Source: CAZONU01 sp965370045
GTDB lineage: Bacteria; Planctomycetota; SZUA-567; JAKLDR01
Assembly (NCBI GenBank): GCA_965370045.1
Contig: CBDUSI010000012.1
Coordinates: 1 to 55,155 of the forward strand
Reading direction: 5' to 3'
Length of the DNA stretch: 55,155 nt
The notes under the pieces are model-generated. The model saw nothing but the letters and a program-made list of their open reading frames with translations, was not told the origin of the DNA and did not search any database. Positions 16,792 through 25,052 of this stretch are shown here, piece by piece. Each line of letters opens with the position of its first letter. The stretch's first letter is position 1. The position numbers were made by a program, and so were the translations under genes.

Positions 16792-17904
16792 CTACCTGGG
16801 GAGCTCCTTCTCCATGTCCTTGACCTTGCGGCGGACCTTCTCGGTGAAGCCCGGGTTCATGACCCCGCCGAGCTTCTCGACCTCCTCGATCATCTTCATG
16901 GACCGGTAGTACTGGTCCAGGCCGTAGTAGGTGATGGCCAGGTCGCGGTGGAGGCCCAGCCGGCCCTTGCGAAGCTGGAGGGCCTTTTCCAGGTGTCCCA
17001 CGGCCTTCTCGAAATCGCCGCGCTGCATGTAGATGCGGCCCATGGCGTGGTACACCGACCAGAGCCGCTCGCCCTTGTCCACCCCGGCCGCGTACAGGAA
17101 GACGTCCAGGGCCTTCTTCTCCGAGGCCTCGACGTCCTTCATCAGCAGCACCAGCCGGGCGCGGGCCTTGACTTCCTTCCCGCGCTCGCCGGCGCGCTTG
17201 TGAGCGTCGGCCTGGGCCTCGATCAGCGCGGCCTTGGCGCGCAGGTCCTCGGCCTTGCTGGTGTGCACCGCGCCCTTGTTGAGGTAGGCCAAGATGAACC
17301 TGGAGTCCGCGGCCAGGGCGTCGTCGAAGCGCCGCTCGGCGCCGTCGTGGTCGCCGAGCTTTAGCAGCGCCAGGCCCATGTTGGAGTGGTACAGCGCCTT
17401 GGTGCCGTCCAGGGTGATGGCCTGGCGGAAGAGGTCCGCGGCCTTCATGGTCTGGGAGCCGCGCAGGAAGGTCTCGCCCTGCTTGTTGAGGTAGTCGGCG
17501 CGGACCCGCTCCAGGCGCCTCTTGCCGGGCTCCTCGCGCTTGGGCAGCTTCTGATTGACGGTCTTGTACCACCATTTCCGCCAGAGCTTGTGGTCGCGCT
17601 GCTTCTCGCCGAAGTCCTGGTCGGTGATCGCGCCCAGCGCGCCGGCCGCGAAGATGCCGGCCCAGGGGTTATCCTCCTTGGCCGGGTCCAGGCGCTCGAT
17701 GAGTACCGGCACCAGTTTCTGGCGGTACTTGGTGGTGCTGACCTTGCCGGCCCGCTCCGCGCCGGCGGCCCGGTCGTCCTGGTCCTCGCTGGCCATCAGC
17801 TTCATGGAGCTGCGGAACACGTTGGTGTCCGGGGGCGCCTTGCAGCCGGCGGCCAGAGCCAACCCCAGCCCCCCGAGGAGCAACCACTTAGAGCAGCGAA
17901 TCAT
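16792..17904 (-). CDS. TPR-repeat lipoprotein
   Basis: 370 aa from the ATG at 17904, which has GGAGG 8 bases upstream; a longer frame to 17964 lacks this. A lipoprotein signal ends in LAAGC (Cys21). The next 100 residues contain a HEAT-like stretch (VLIERLDPAKEDNPWAGIFA), and the rest is TPR repeats (ALYHSNMGLALLKLGDHDGA, AYLNKGAVHTSKAEDLRAKA, VYHAMGRIYMQRGDFEKAVG). TPR solenoids hold protein partners. It is probably anchored in the periplasm or outer membrane. Function unknown. Confidence 0.8.
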   Translation of the reverse strand: MIRCSKWLLLGGLGLALAAGCKAPPDTNVFRSSMKLMASEDQDDRAAGAERAGKVSTTKYRQKLVPVLIERLDPAKEDNPWAGIFAAGALGAITDQDFGEKQRDHKLWRKWWYKTVNQKLPKREEPGKRRLERVRADYLNKQGETFLRGSQTMKAADLFRQAITLDGTKALYHSNMGLALLKLGDHDGAERRFDDALAADSRFILAYLNKGAVHTSKAEDLRAKAALIEAQADAHKRAGERGKEVKARARLVLLMKDVEASEKKALDVFLYAAGVDKGERLWSVYHAMGRIYMQRGDFEKAVGHLEKALQLRKGRLGLHRDLAITYYGLDQYYRSMKMIEEVEKLGGVMNPGFTEKVRRKVKDMEKELPR

Positions 17905-18002
17905 GCCAGACACCTCCAACCGGGTTCGGGGGGCCGTCCACCCCGCCGCCGCCGACCCTCTCATGGGGACGCATTATAGTGACGTGCCGTTCCGGTTCAA
18001 AC

Positions 18003-18896
18003 TTAGCCTTTGCCGGTTACCACCAGCCGCCCGGAGCGGAGCAGCTCCAGGGCGGTCTCCTCGAAGGGCCGGGAGGTCTCGGCGCTCACCAGCCGGCAGC
18101 GGTGCCGGGCGGCGAAGCCGGCCAGGGCCGCGGCGTGCCGGGCTGCCGCGCGCTCGAAGCCCGCCCGGGCGGCCTCCCCGCCGGCCAGGCGCAGGCGCTC
18201 GCCGGTCTCGGAGTCGACCAGCAGCAGCTCTCCCTCGACCGCGGGGGCGATCTCCTCCGGCGAGAGCACCCGGATGAGGGCCACGTCGAAGCCGCCGGAG
18301 GCCGGGGCGGCGCAGTTACTCCAGGCGGACGGGTCGGTCCAGAAGTCGCTGATCCACACCGCCGCGCCGCGGCCGCGCCCCGCGGCGGCGCTCAGGCCGC
18401 GCTCGGCGGCGGCCCGGTAGCCGCTGGCGCCAGTGGGGGCCAGGCGCTCCAGGAACTCCAGCAGCTCGTAGAATCCCGCCGGCCCGGGGCGGGGGGAGAG
18501 GCTCAGGGCCCGCGCGGCGTCGAAGGCCGTCACGGTCAGGCGGTCGCCGCCGGCCGAGGCCAGGTAGCCGACCGCCGCGGCCAGCCGCCGGGCGAAGTCG
18601 AACTTCTCCCCGGCGGTCATGGAGGCCGAGGTGTCCAGCAGCACCAGGGCCCGGCCCTCGTGCTCGGGGGTGAACTCCTTGAGGAAGAGCTTCTCCAGGC
18701 GCCCGTAGAGGTTCCAGTCGATGTAGCGGGGCTCGTCGCCGAAGACGTAGTTGCGGTGCTCGCGGAACTCCCCGGTGCCGCCGGCCGGGCCGGCCAGGCG
18801 CAGGCCCTCGGCGCGCGAGCCCGCCGCGCGGACCAGCGCCAGGCGCAGGAGTTCCAGCCGCCGCAGGAAGTCTTCCGTGAAAAGCGCCGAGGCCAT
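18003..18896 (-). CDS. DUF58 family protein with VWA-type metal site
   Basis: 297 aa. The DUF58 signature is clear near residues 45-75 (HRNYVFGDEPRYIDWNLYGR followed by LEKLFLKEF), then a VWA-like core with the metal motif LLDTSASM (DxSxS). DUF58 proteins usually work with MoxR AAA+ ATPases; no moxR or partner VWA membrane gene lies next to it here. ATG at 18896; a GTG two codons earlier is possible. Divergent from the HU gene. Confidence 0.88.
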   Translation of the reverse strand: MASALFTEDFLRRLELLRLALVRAAGSRAEGLRLAGPAGGTGEFREHRNYVFGDEPRYIDWNLYGRLEKLFLKEFTPEHEGRALVLLDTSASMTAGEKFDFARRLAAAVGYLASAGGDRLTVTAFDAARALSLSPRPGPAGFYELLEFLERLAPTGASGYRAAAERGLSAAAGRGRGAAVWISDFWTDPSAWSNCAAPASGGFDVALIRVLSPEEIAPAVEGELLLVDSETGERLRLAGGEAARAGFERAAARHAAALAGFAARHRCRLVSAETSRPFEETALELLRSGRLVVTGKG

Positions 18897-18991
18897 GCTC
18901 ACAAGTGTAGCCGGCCCGGCTCCGCCGGCAAGGGGCAAGCGCGGGCCGCCGGAGTGCCCGATTCACGCGCGCGGTTCCGAAAGGTGGGGTC

Positions 18992-19020
18992 TTGACACGC
19001 GGGCGGCGGGGGCCTATCAT
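18992..19020 (+). promoter_or_regulatory. sigma70-type promoter of the HU gene
   Basis: TTGACA (18992-18997), 17 bases, then TATCAT (19015-19020). A perfect -35 and good -10 at ideal spacing, about 35 bases before the HU Shine-Dalgarno sequence. Confidence 0.8.
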
Positions 19021-19061
19021 GCGTTTCCCTGCATTCACGACCAATGGAGGAGCATCCGGGA

Positions 19062-19334
19062 ATGACCAAGAACGACATCGTCGTCCAGATCGCCAGGGAC
19101 ACCGACCTAAGCTACAAAGACGTCCGCCGCGTGGTCCAGAGCACCCTGGACTCCATCACCGACGCCCTGCTCAAAGAGGGCAAGATCGAGCTGCGCAACT
19201 TCGGGGTTTTCAAGGTCCGGCCCCGCAAGGCCCGCAAGGCCCGCAATCCCCGCACCGGGGAGGCCGTCCAGGTGGACGCCTACAAGACGGTGGTTTTCAA
19301 GCCCGGCCTCTTGATGCAGGAAAAGATCAGGTAA
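19062..19334 (+). CDS. HU-family DNA-binding protein
   Basis: 90 aa, the usual size of HU. The N-terminal helices (KNDIVVQIARDTDLSYKDVR) and the beta-arm (ELRNFGVFKVRPRKARKARN, then PRTGE) match the family signature. It bends and packs DNA as a dimer. The ATG at 19062 is preferred over the ATG at 19044 because GGAGGAG lies about 9 bases before it; the earlier ATG would overlap this ribosome site. A strong promoter lies directly upstream. The gene converges on argJ with a 20-base gap. Confidence 0.95.
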   Translation: MTKNDIVVQIARDTDLSYKDVRRVVQSTLDSITDALLKEGKIELRNFGVFKVRPRKARKARNPRTGEAVQVDAYKTVVFKPGLLMQEKIR

Positions 19335-19354
19335 CTTCCCGCGAGTTCCCGCCG

Positions 19355-20578
19355 TCAGGTGTGGTACTCGGCGTTTATCCTCACGTAATCGTAAGACAGG
19401 TCGCAGGTGTAGACCGTCGCCGCGCCCCGGCCCAGGCGCAGGCTCACGTTGATGGCCACTTCCTTGCTCTTGAGCTTCCTGGCCGCGGCCCGGGGGTTGA
19501 TGACCAGCGGCTTGCGGTCGTAGACCAGCACCCCGCCGACCGCCACCCGCGCGCGGGAGAGGTCCAGTTTGGCCTTCGTCTGGCCGACGGCCGAGAGGAT
19601 GCGCCCCCAGTTGGGGTCGCATCCGAACATGGCCGTCTTGACCAGCAGGCTCTCGGCCACCGCGAGCGCCGCGGTCCGCGCCTCGCGTTCCGAGCGCGCG
19701 CCGGCCACGTTGACGGTCACCAGCTTGGTGGCGCCCTCACCGTCGCGGGCGATCTGCCGGGCCATGTCCACGCACACCGCAGTGAGCGCCTCGCGGAACT
19801 TCTGAAAGACCGGGCCCGAGGCGCGGGTAAGGCGTGCGCCGGAGGCGCCGCCGGCCAGCAGGAACATGCAGTCATTGGTGCTGGCTTCGCCGTCGACGGT
19901 CAGGCAGTTGAAGGACCGGTCGCAGGCGAACTTCAGGGCCGCGCGCAGGACGGCCGGGCTCGCGGCCGCGTCGCTGGCGACGAAGCTCAGGGTGGTGGCC
20001 ATGTTCGGGGCGATCATCCCCGAGCCCTTGGTGATCCCGGCGATCGTGACGGTCCTGCCGCCCAGCCTGAGGCGGCAGGCCGCGCGCTTCTCGACGAGGT
20101 CGGTGGTGACTATCGCGCGTTCGAGCTTGCCTCTGCCGGTGGAGGTGGCTTCCAGCGCCGCGTCCCATATCCCCTGCCGGATCTTCCGCATGTCCAGCGG
20201 ATGGCCGATCACCCCGGTGGAGGCCACCAGCACCTCGTCCGCGGGGACGCCCAGCGCGGCGGAGGCCAGTGCGGTCATGGTCCGGGCGTCGCGGAGGCCG
20301 CGCTGCCCGGTGCAGGCGTTGGCGTTGCCGGAGTTGACGACCACGGCGCTGGCCCGGCCGCCGCCGGCTACCTTGCGGCTCAAGAGCACCGGCGCGGCCG
20401 CCGCCTGGTTCTCGGTGAAGACCCCCGCGCAGGCCGCGCCCTGGGGGGCCCAGAGCAGGCCCACGTCCAGCGTGCCCTTCTTCTTGCGCTTGAGCCCCGC
20501 GTAGGCCGTCCCGCAGCGGAAGCCGGGCACCTTCCAGAGGGGCAGTCCGCGGGGGATGAGCTTGGTCTTGGCTGGCAT
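19355..20578 (-). CDS. argJ: bifunctional ornithine acetyltransferase / N-acetylglutamate synthase
   Basis: 407 aa, full length. ArgJ moves the acetyl group from N-acetylornithine to glutamate in arginine synthesis and may also make N-acetylglutamate from acetyl-CoA. The self-cleavage region is KGSGMIAPNMATTLSF, with the nucleophile Thr195 after Ala194. VVVNSGNANACTG and VASTGVIG are further family motifs. The active enzyme is a pair of alpha and beta chains from this cut. TAGGAG lies 6-7 bases before the ATG. No other arg genes are in the window; the gene follows rplM-rpsI, separated by a hairpin. Confidence 0.96.
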   Translation of the reverse strand: MPAKTKLIPRGLPLWKVPGFRCGTAYAGLKRKKKGTLDVGLLWAPQGAACAGVFTENQAAAAPVLLSRKVAGGGRASAVVVNSGNANACTGQRGLRDARTMTALASAALGVPADEVLVASTGVIGHPLDMRKIRQGIWDAALEATSTGRGKLERAIVTTDLVEKRAACRLRLGGRTVTIAGITKGSGMIAPNMATTLSFVASDAAASPAVLRAALKFACDRSFNCLTVDGEASTNDCMFLLAGGASGARLTRASGPVFQKFREALTAVCVDMARQIARDGEGATKLVTVNVAGARSEREARTAALAVAESLLVKTAMFGCDPNWGRILSAVGQTKAKLDLSRARVAVGGVLVYDRKPLVINPRAAARKLKSKEVAINVSLRLGRGAATVYTCDLSYDYVRINAEYHT

Positions 20579-20589
20579 TCCGGGCTCCT

Positions 20590-20620
20590 AAGAAGCGGCC
20601 CGCCGCTGAGCGGCGGGCCG
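20590..20620 (-). terminator. hairpin terminator after rpsI
   Basis: Perfect 11-base-pair stem (20596-20606 with 20610-20620) and a 3-base loop, followed on the minus strand by a short CTTCTT run. It lies between the rpsI stop and the argJ start. The T-run is weak, so part of transcription may read into argJ. Confidence 0.6.
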
Positions 20621-20645
20621 GGTGTTCGTTTTCGGCGCGCCGCGC

Positions 20646-21236
20646 TCAGCGCTTGGAGTACTGGAAGGACCGGCGTGCCTTGCGCCGGCCGTACTTCTTG
20701 CGTTCCACCTTGCGGGCGTCGCGGGTCAGGAAGCCCTTGGAGCGCAGGGCGGGCGCCAGGCTCTCGTCCATTACGAGCAGGGCCCGGGCCACGCCCATGA
20801 TGGTGGCGCCGGCCTGCCCGGTGGGCCCGCCGCCCCGGACGTTGACGAAGACGTCGACCTTGCGGGCGGTGTTGGTGGCCTCCAGCGCCGCGGCGGCCTC
20901 GCCGCGGTGGCGCTCGACGGTGAAGTAGTCCTTGAGATCCTTGCCGTTGACCTGGAAGACTCCGGTGCCCGGGCGGATGCGCACGCGGGCCACCGAGGAC
21001 TTGCGCCGGCCGGTGCCCCAGAAGTAGGTCTTCTTGGCTGGCTTCCTGGCCGCTGGCTTCCTGGCCGCTGGCTTCTTGGTCGGCTCGGCCGGAGGGGCCT
21101 CGGCTTTGGGGGCTTCGGTCTCGGCCGGCTCTGCCGCGGCGGCGGGCTTCTCCGGCTCGGCCGCCTTCTCGGCGGCGGGGGCCGGGGCCTGCTCGGCCTT
21201 CTTCTCTTGGCTCTCGGGCTTGGTTTCCTCTGGCAA
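20646..21236 (-). CDS. rpsI: 30S ribosomal protein S9 with long N-terminal extension
   Basis: 196 aa; S9 itself covers about the last 128 residues (YFWGTGRRKSSVARVRI, DVFVNVRGGGPTGQAGA, ending KARRSFQYSKR). The SKR tail reaches the P-site tRNA in the ribosome. The first 65 or so residues are an added low-complexity tail of Ala, Pro, Glu and Lys, ending in KPAARKPAARKPAKK. The start is TTG at 21236 with AAAGGAG 9 bases upstream. rplM lies 18 bases upstream, the standard rplM-rpsI operon. The extension could be a real surface tail; an internal start is possible but none with a good ribosome site is seen. Confidence 0.95.
   Translation of the reverse strand: MPEETKPESQEKKAEQAPAPAAEKAAEPEKPAAAAEPAETEAPKAEAPPAEPTKKPAARKPAARKPAKKTYFWGTGRRKSSVARVRIRPGTGVFQVNGKDLKDYFTVERHRGEAAAALEATNTARKVDVFVNVRGGGPTGQAGATIMGVARALLVMDESLAPALRSKGFLTRDARKVERKKYGRRKARRSFQYSKR
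21037..21081 (-). repeat. 15-base tandem repeat within rpsI
   Basis: Two identical 15-base units and a third with two changes, coding for the KPAAR/KPAKK steps of the S9 extension. It is an in-frame coding repeat, prone to expand or shrink by slippage. Confidence 0.8.
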
Positions 21237-21254
21237 GTCGAAAATCTCCTTTGC

Positions 21255-21731
21255 TTACTTCCTGCCGGGCAGGATATCGGTCGGCTGGGGCTTCTGGGCG
21301 GCGTGGGGGTGCTTGGTGCCGCGGTAGGCGTGCAGCTTCTTGATCATGCGCCGGCCCAGCCGGCCCTTGGGGAGCATGCGCCGCACGGCGAGCTCCAGGA
21401 CGGTCGCGGGGTTCTTCTCCATGAGGTCGCCCAGAGTGATCTCCTTACGACCGCCGGAGTAGCCGGTGTACTTGCTGTAGATCTTGTCCCGGCGCTTGTT
21501 GCCGGTGATCTTCATATTCTCGGTGTTGAGCACCACCACGAAGTCGCCGGTGTCGATGTGCGGGGTGTAGGTCGGGCGGTGCTTGCCCTGGAGCACGGTG
21601 GCCAGCTTGGCGGCCAGGCGGCCCAGGGCCTTGTCCGACGCATCAACCAGGAGCCACTTCCTGTCGATCTCGCCGGTCTTGGCCATGAAGGTCTTCTTCT
21701 TGCCCGGGCTGGTGGTGACTGCGATGCTCAT
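21255..21731 (-). CDS. rplM: 50S ribosomal protein L13
   Basis: 158 aa from the ATG at 21731, which has GGAG 8 bases upstream; the frame is open to 21782, but that part lacks support. L13 motifs are clear: AKTGEIDRKWLLVDASDKAL, GRLAAKLATVLQGK, HIDTGDFVVVLNTE, AVRRMLPKGRLGRRM and KLHAYRGTKHPH. An early assembly protein of the large subunit. First gene of the rplM-rpsI operon. The N-terminus is about 12 residues longer than usual. Confidence 0.96.
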   Translation of the reverse strand: MSIAVTTSPGKKKTFMAKTGEIDRKWLLVDASDKALGRLAAKLATVLQGKHRPTYTPHIDTGDFVVVLNTENMKITGNKRRDKIYSKYTGYSGGRKEITLGDLMEKNPATVLELAVRRMLPKGRLGRRMIKKLHAYRGTKHPHAAQKPQPTDILPGRK

Positions 21732-21883
21732 GCTGACAACTCCAACTGCACGACTTGCGGCCCGGCGGGCCGCCGGCGACAAAATGGCCCCCGATTAGCG
21801 GGAGTCAAGAGGCCATTCTACCTGCCCGAGGGGCGATGTCAAACGCATTTGCGGGGGTGGCCGGGGAAGGCCCCGGACCGCCC

Positions 21884-22717
21884 TCAGGGCTCGCCGACCG
21901 CTAGGCGGTCAAAGCCCCGTACCGTCCATTGGACAATGCTGGAGGCCAGCAGGAGGTTGACGCCGGCCGCGAACGCCAGGGAGCCGAAGGCCGTCAGGGG
22001 AGCGAGGAAAAGGAGCATTCCGGCCAGGAGCGCGATCCCGGCCCCCGCCGCGGCCAGCAGGCAAGCGACCGCCGCCGCGCCGGCCCCCCAGGAGGAGCGC
22101 ATCCGCACGCCGGCCCAGAGGCCCAGGGCCGCTCCCGTGGCCATGAGCGAGAAGTAGAAGAAGCAGTAGGTCAAGCCGATGCCCAGCGCGGTCAGGTACC
22201 CGCCGTGGTTGTGGCTCCACCTGTTCCGCGGGGGGAAGGGCACCAGGAGCAGCGTGACGAAGGCAAAGAGCAGGGCGAATCCGAAGTAAGGGCGCAGGTG
22301 CGCCAGGAAACGTCCAGCGACCAGTTCCTGCCGCGAGAGGGGGGTCAGCACCAGCGCCTCGGCGGTGCCGCGCTCGCGCTCGCCGGCGAAGGCCCGGGCG
22401 CCGGCCAGGCACGCGCCGACCAGCATGACCGCGGGGACCGCCAGCCACCAGAGCCAGGCATCGGCGCGGAAGAAGTGCGGCCTTCTGAGCGCGGCTCCCC
22501 CGAAGAAGTGGCTCAGGACGTAGAAGATGCTCAGGCCGGCGGGCAGCGCCCCTCGAAGGTGACAGCGCAAGGGCCGCGCGCGCCGGCGGGCCCGCTCGAA
22601 GCGGGGGGTGAAGAGGCCCCGCGCGAAGTGGCGGGTGAAACTTCCCCGTGCGCCGAAGAGGCCGATGAACCCGCCGGAGTAGGGGCGGTCGGCTTCGGGC
22701 GTTTCGGAGGGGTCCAA
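21884..22717 (-). CDS. ABC-2 type membrane permease-like protein
   Basis: 277 aa with about six hydrophobic segments. The stretch FAGERERGTAEALVLTPLSR followed by QELVAGRFLA is the hallmark of ABC-2 permeases (ERE-GT-E-L-L-PLS-GK/R). Such proteins form the channel of ABC exporters. No ATP-binding subunit is next to it, so it must use a distant one or work differently. The start is TTG at 22717 with GGGAGG 7 bases upstream. The substrate cannot be deduced. Confidence 0.7.
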   Translation of the reverse strand: MDPSETPEADRPYSGGFIGLFGARGSFTRHFARGLFTPRFERARRRARPLRCHLRGALPAGLSIFYVLSHFFGGAALRRPHFFRADAWLWWLAVPAVMLVGACLAGARAFAGERERGTAEALVLTPLSRQELVAGRFLAHLRPYFGFALLFAFVTLLLVPFPPRNRWSHNHGGYLTALGIGLTYCFFYFSLMATGAALGLWAGVRMRSSWGAGAAAVACLLAAAGAGIALLAGMLLFLAPLTAFGSLAFAAGVNLLLASSIVQWTVRGFDRLAVGEP

Positions 22718-22828
22718 GGCTCTGCCTCCCGGCGGTCGGTTCCTCTTCCGCCCGGGGCATTCTACACAAGAGAACCGGCGCGGTCCAGGGGGGGGGGCCG
22801 CGCCGGCCGAAGTGCTTCGCTTGGAGTC

Positions 22829-23506
22829 TTACTTGCCGAAGTAGGTCTTGTAGAGCTTGGGGTACTTCTCCTTGAAGGCCGCGCGGCTGGGCGCCTTGTA
22901 GGTCTTGGCCTCCCCGCCCTTGGGCGCGAGGGTCAGGGCGACCTTGCCGGCCGACTCCGTGATGGTCACGGTGCCCTTGGCCCCGGAGACCGAGCGCGAG
23001 GTGGCGCCCCTCACATTCATGCCGTTGCCGAACTGGCCGACCCCTCCCATCCTGATGACTACCCGTCCGCCACGCATATTCATGCCCCGCATCTGCTTGC
23101 CGACTTCGGAGAGGTCCGGGGCATTGGCCTCCGCGTTGCGCGCCCCGATGGCCTCAATGGCCTGCTTCGCCCGGCTGGCCACCTCCGCGTCGGAGTGCTT
23201 GGCCGCCTTGCGGAGCGCGGGCAGGGCCTTCTCGTCGAGCTTGGCGAGCTCCGCGGAGGCCGCCTCGCGCTTCTTGAAGTCCGGGCTGCCGAGCTGGGCG
23301 ATGAGTTTCTCGACGCTCCCCGCGCCCGCGGGCTTGGGCTTGGATGCGGGAGTCTTGGGCGGCTCCGGCTTCTTCGTGGCAACCGGTTTGGGTTCGGGCT
23401 TCTTGACGGTGGCCTTCTTGGTGACCGGCACGGGCGCGTCTTTCTTTGCGCAGCCGGCGGCCAGCGCGCAGAAGATCATGGCGGCGAGGGAACAGCGAAG
23501 CTTCAT
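22829..23506 (-). CDS. lipoprotein with Lys/Pro linker and HEAT-like segment
   Basis: 225 aa. The signal peptide ends in the lipobox LAAGC (Cys19). A flexible linker rich in Lys and Pro (KKPEPKPVATKKPEPPKTP) follows, long enough to reach from a membrane into the cell wall. Next is a HEAT-like pair (LIAQLGSPDFKKREAASAEL, LPALRKAAKHSDAEVASRAK), then a Gly/Met-rich beta region. No family recognised. The ATG at 23506 has GGAGG 7 bases upstream, and a possible promoter lies at 23566-23594. Confidence 0.72.
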   Translation of the reverse strand: MKLRCSLAAMIFCALAAGCAKKDAPVPVTKKATVKKPEPKPVATKKPEPPKTPASKPKPAGAGSVEKLIAQLGSPDFKKREAASAELAKLDEKALPALRKAAKHSDAEVASRAKQAIEAIGARNAEANAPDLSEVGKQMRGMNMRGGRVVIRMGGVGQFGNGMNVRGATSRSVSGAKGTVTITESAGKVALTLAPKGGEAKTYKAPSRAAFKEKYPKLYKTYFGK

Positions 23507-23565
23507 GACTCGACCTCCGTATCTCTTCGTGTCGACGGGGCCCATTGCGCCCATCGGCGTGGGGG

Positions 23566-23594
23566 ATTATAACCGGGTCACTGGCGAAGGGTAA
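23566..23594 (-). promoter_or_regulatory. possible promoter of the 23506 lipoprotein gene
   Basis: On the minus strand TTACCC (23589-23594), 17 bases, then TATAAT (23566-23571). The -10 is perfect and the -35 weak. It would give a leader of about 50 bases. Confidence 0.45.
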
Positions 23595-23705
23595 CCAGGG
23601 AAGTCCCGGGATGATCAGTGCAGAGCCAACAGGGAGGAGGACTGCCTGGCGGTTGCTCTCCTTCCTTCGTCTTTAGCCGGCCGGCCCGGCCTGTTCGATT
23701 TGCGC

Positions 23706-23733
23706 TTGTCACTGAGCGGACTCGGGTTATAAT
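23706..23733 (+). promoter_or_regulatory. sigma70-type promoter of rpsB-tsf
   Basis: TTGTCA (23706-23711), 16 bases, then a perfect TATAAT (23728-23733). It lies about 190 bases before the rpsB start. Confidence 0.7.
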
Positions 23734-23739
23734 TCGCGA

Positions 23740-23921
23740 CGGTCGGTAGCCGGACGGTCAGCGGGGCTTTCCCGCGCGGGTCGGCTGCGGCCGGGGATTC
23801 TTTAGCCGCGGTGACGCGGGTCAGGTCCCGGAGGAGCCCTGCTTCTCCTCCGGCGAAACCGCCCCAGGAGCGTCGCGCGCGGAGCGTCCGCCGCCAGGCG
23901 GGCGGGAAGGTGGAAAAGCAC
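23740..23921 (+). promoter_or_regulatory. long rpsB leader with hairpin
   Basis: About 180 untranslated bases between the predicted transcription start and rpsB. A clear 9-base-pair hairpin is at 23828-23836/23845-23853. In other bacteria S2 can repress its own mRNA through the leader; whether that holds here is not shown. Together with the upstream promoters this accounts for the gene-free stretch 23507-23921. Confidence 0.4.
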
Positions 23922-24992
23922 ATGTCGCTTATCACTGCCAAGGAGCTGCTCAAGGCCGGGGCGCACTTCGGGCACCGCACCAGCCGCTGGAACCCGAAGA
24001 TGGCGCCCTACATCTACGGCAAGCGCAACAAGATTCACATCATCAACCTGCGCGAAACCCTCCGCGGTCTGGTGGAGGCCTCCGCCTTCCTGCGCAAGGT
24101 GGCCCGCGAGGGCAAGCAGATCCTGATCGTGGGCACCAAGCGCCAGGCCGCCTTGATCGTCGAGCGCGAGGCCGGGCGCGCGGAAATGCCCTACGTCTCC
24201 CAGCGCTGGCTGGGAGGCACCCTGACCAACCTGGCGGTCATCCGCAGCCGGGTGAACTACCTGGAGGAACTCGAGGCCGCCGAGACCAGCGGGCAGATAG
24301 AGGGCTACACCAAGAAGGATCTCTCTCGCCACCGGCGCGAGAAGCGCAAGGTGCTCCGCAACCTCTCCGGCATTCGCAACCTGGCCGGGATCCCCGGCGC
24401 GCTGCTGGTGGTGGACCCCAAGCGCGAGGGCATCGCCGTCCGCGAGGCCGTCAAGGCCGGCGTGCCGGTAGTAGCCGTGCTGGACACCGACTGCGACCCC
24501 TCGAACATCACCATCCCCATCCCCGCCAACGACGACGCGCTGCGCTCCGTGGAAATCCTGCTGGTCAAGCTCACCGACGCGGTGATGCAGGGCAAGAGCG
24601 AGGCGGCCAGCTACGTGGCGCCCCCCGACGAGGCCGAGGCCGCGCGCCGCAGGGGACTGGCGGCGGCGTCCTTCGGCGGCGACGAAGATCGCCGCGGACG
24701 GGGACGGGGCGCACCGGGGCGGGGTCGCGCCGCGCCGGGGCGGGGCCGGCGCACCTCAGGAGCCGCCACGCACCAGCCGCGCGAACGCGTCCGCGGAGGC
24801 ACCGAGGGTGGGGATCCGGCCAAGGCCGGGGGCGCGCCGGGCCTGCCGCCGCGCGAGGAGCGCTCGGCGCCCGCTCCGGGCAGCGAGACCGTCCCCGCGC
24901 CGAAGCCGGAAGCCAAGCAGCCGGCCGCCGAGGAAAAGAAGCCGGCCGCTGAGGAGAAACCACCGGCCGCCGAGGAGAAGAAGGAAGGCTGA
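23922..24992 (+). CDS. rpsB: 30S ribosomal protein S2 with long C-terminal tail
   Basis: 356 aa; S2 proper covers residues 1 to about 235 (LLKAGAHFGHRTSRWNPKMA, RWLGGTLTN, IPIPANDDALRS). The remaining 120 residues are an unusual tail: an RG-rich block (DRRGRGRG, PGRGRAAPGRGRR), then Pro/Ala/Glu/Lys repeats (PAAEEKK three times). RG blocks often bind RNA; the tail could contact rRNA or other partners on the small subunit. The ATG at 23922 matches the family start, preceded by GGGAAGGTGG. First gene of the rpsB-tsf cluster. Confidence 0.96.
   Translation: MSLITAKELLKAGAHFGHRTSRWNPKMAPYIYGKRNKIHIINLRETLRGLVEASAFLRKVAREGKQILIVGTKRQAALIVEREAGRAEMPYVSQRWLGGTLTNLAVIRSRVNYLEELEAAETSGQIEGYTKKDLSRHRREKRKVLRNLSGIRNLAGIPGALLVVDPKREGIAVREAVKAGVPVVAVLDTDCDPSNITIPIPANDDALRSVEILLVKLTDAVMQGKSEAASYVAPPDEAEAARRRGLAAASFGGDEDRRGRGRGAPGRGRAAPGRGRRTSGAATHQPRERVRGGTEGGDPAKAGGAPGLPPREERSAPAPGSETVPAPKPEAKQPAAEEKKPAAEEKPPAAEEKKEG
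24921..24983 (+). repeat. 21-base tandem repeat within rpsB
   Basis: Three units with a 21-base period (starting 24921, 24942 and 24963) code for the repeated PAAEEK steps at the C-terminus of S2. In frame, so copy-number change would keep the protein readable. Confidence 0.75.
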
Positions 24993-25052
24993 GGCGGCGC
25001 GGCGCGCCGGCCCCAGAGAACAGCAACTTCATAGAGCAAAGGAAGGGCGCCA

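Noticed and set aside
21037..21081. CRISPR-like short repeat
   Set aside because: Units are 15 bases without spacers and code in frame for the S9 extension.
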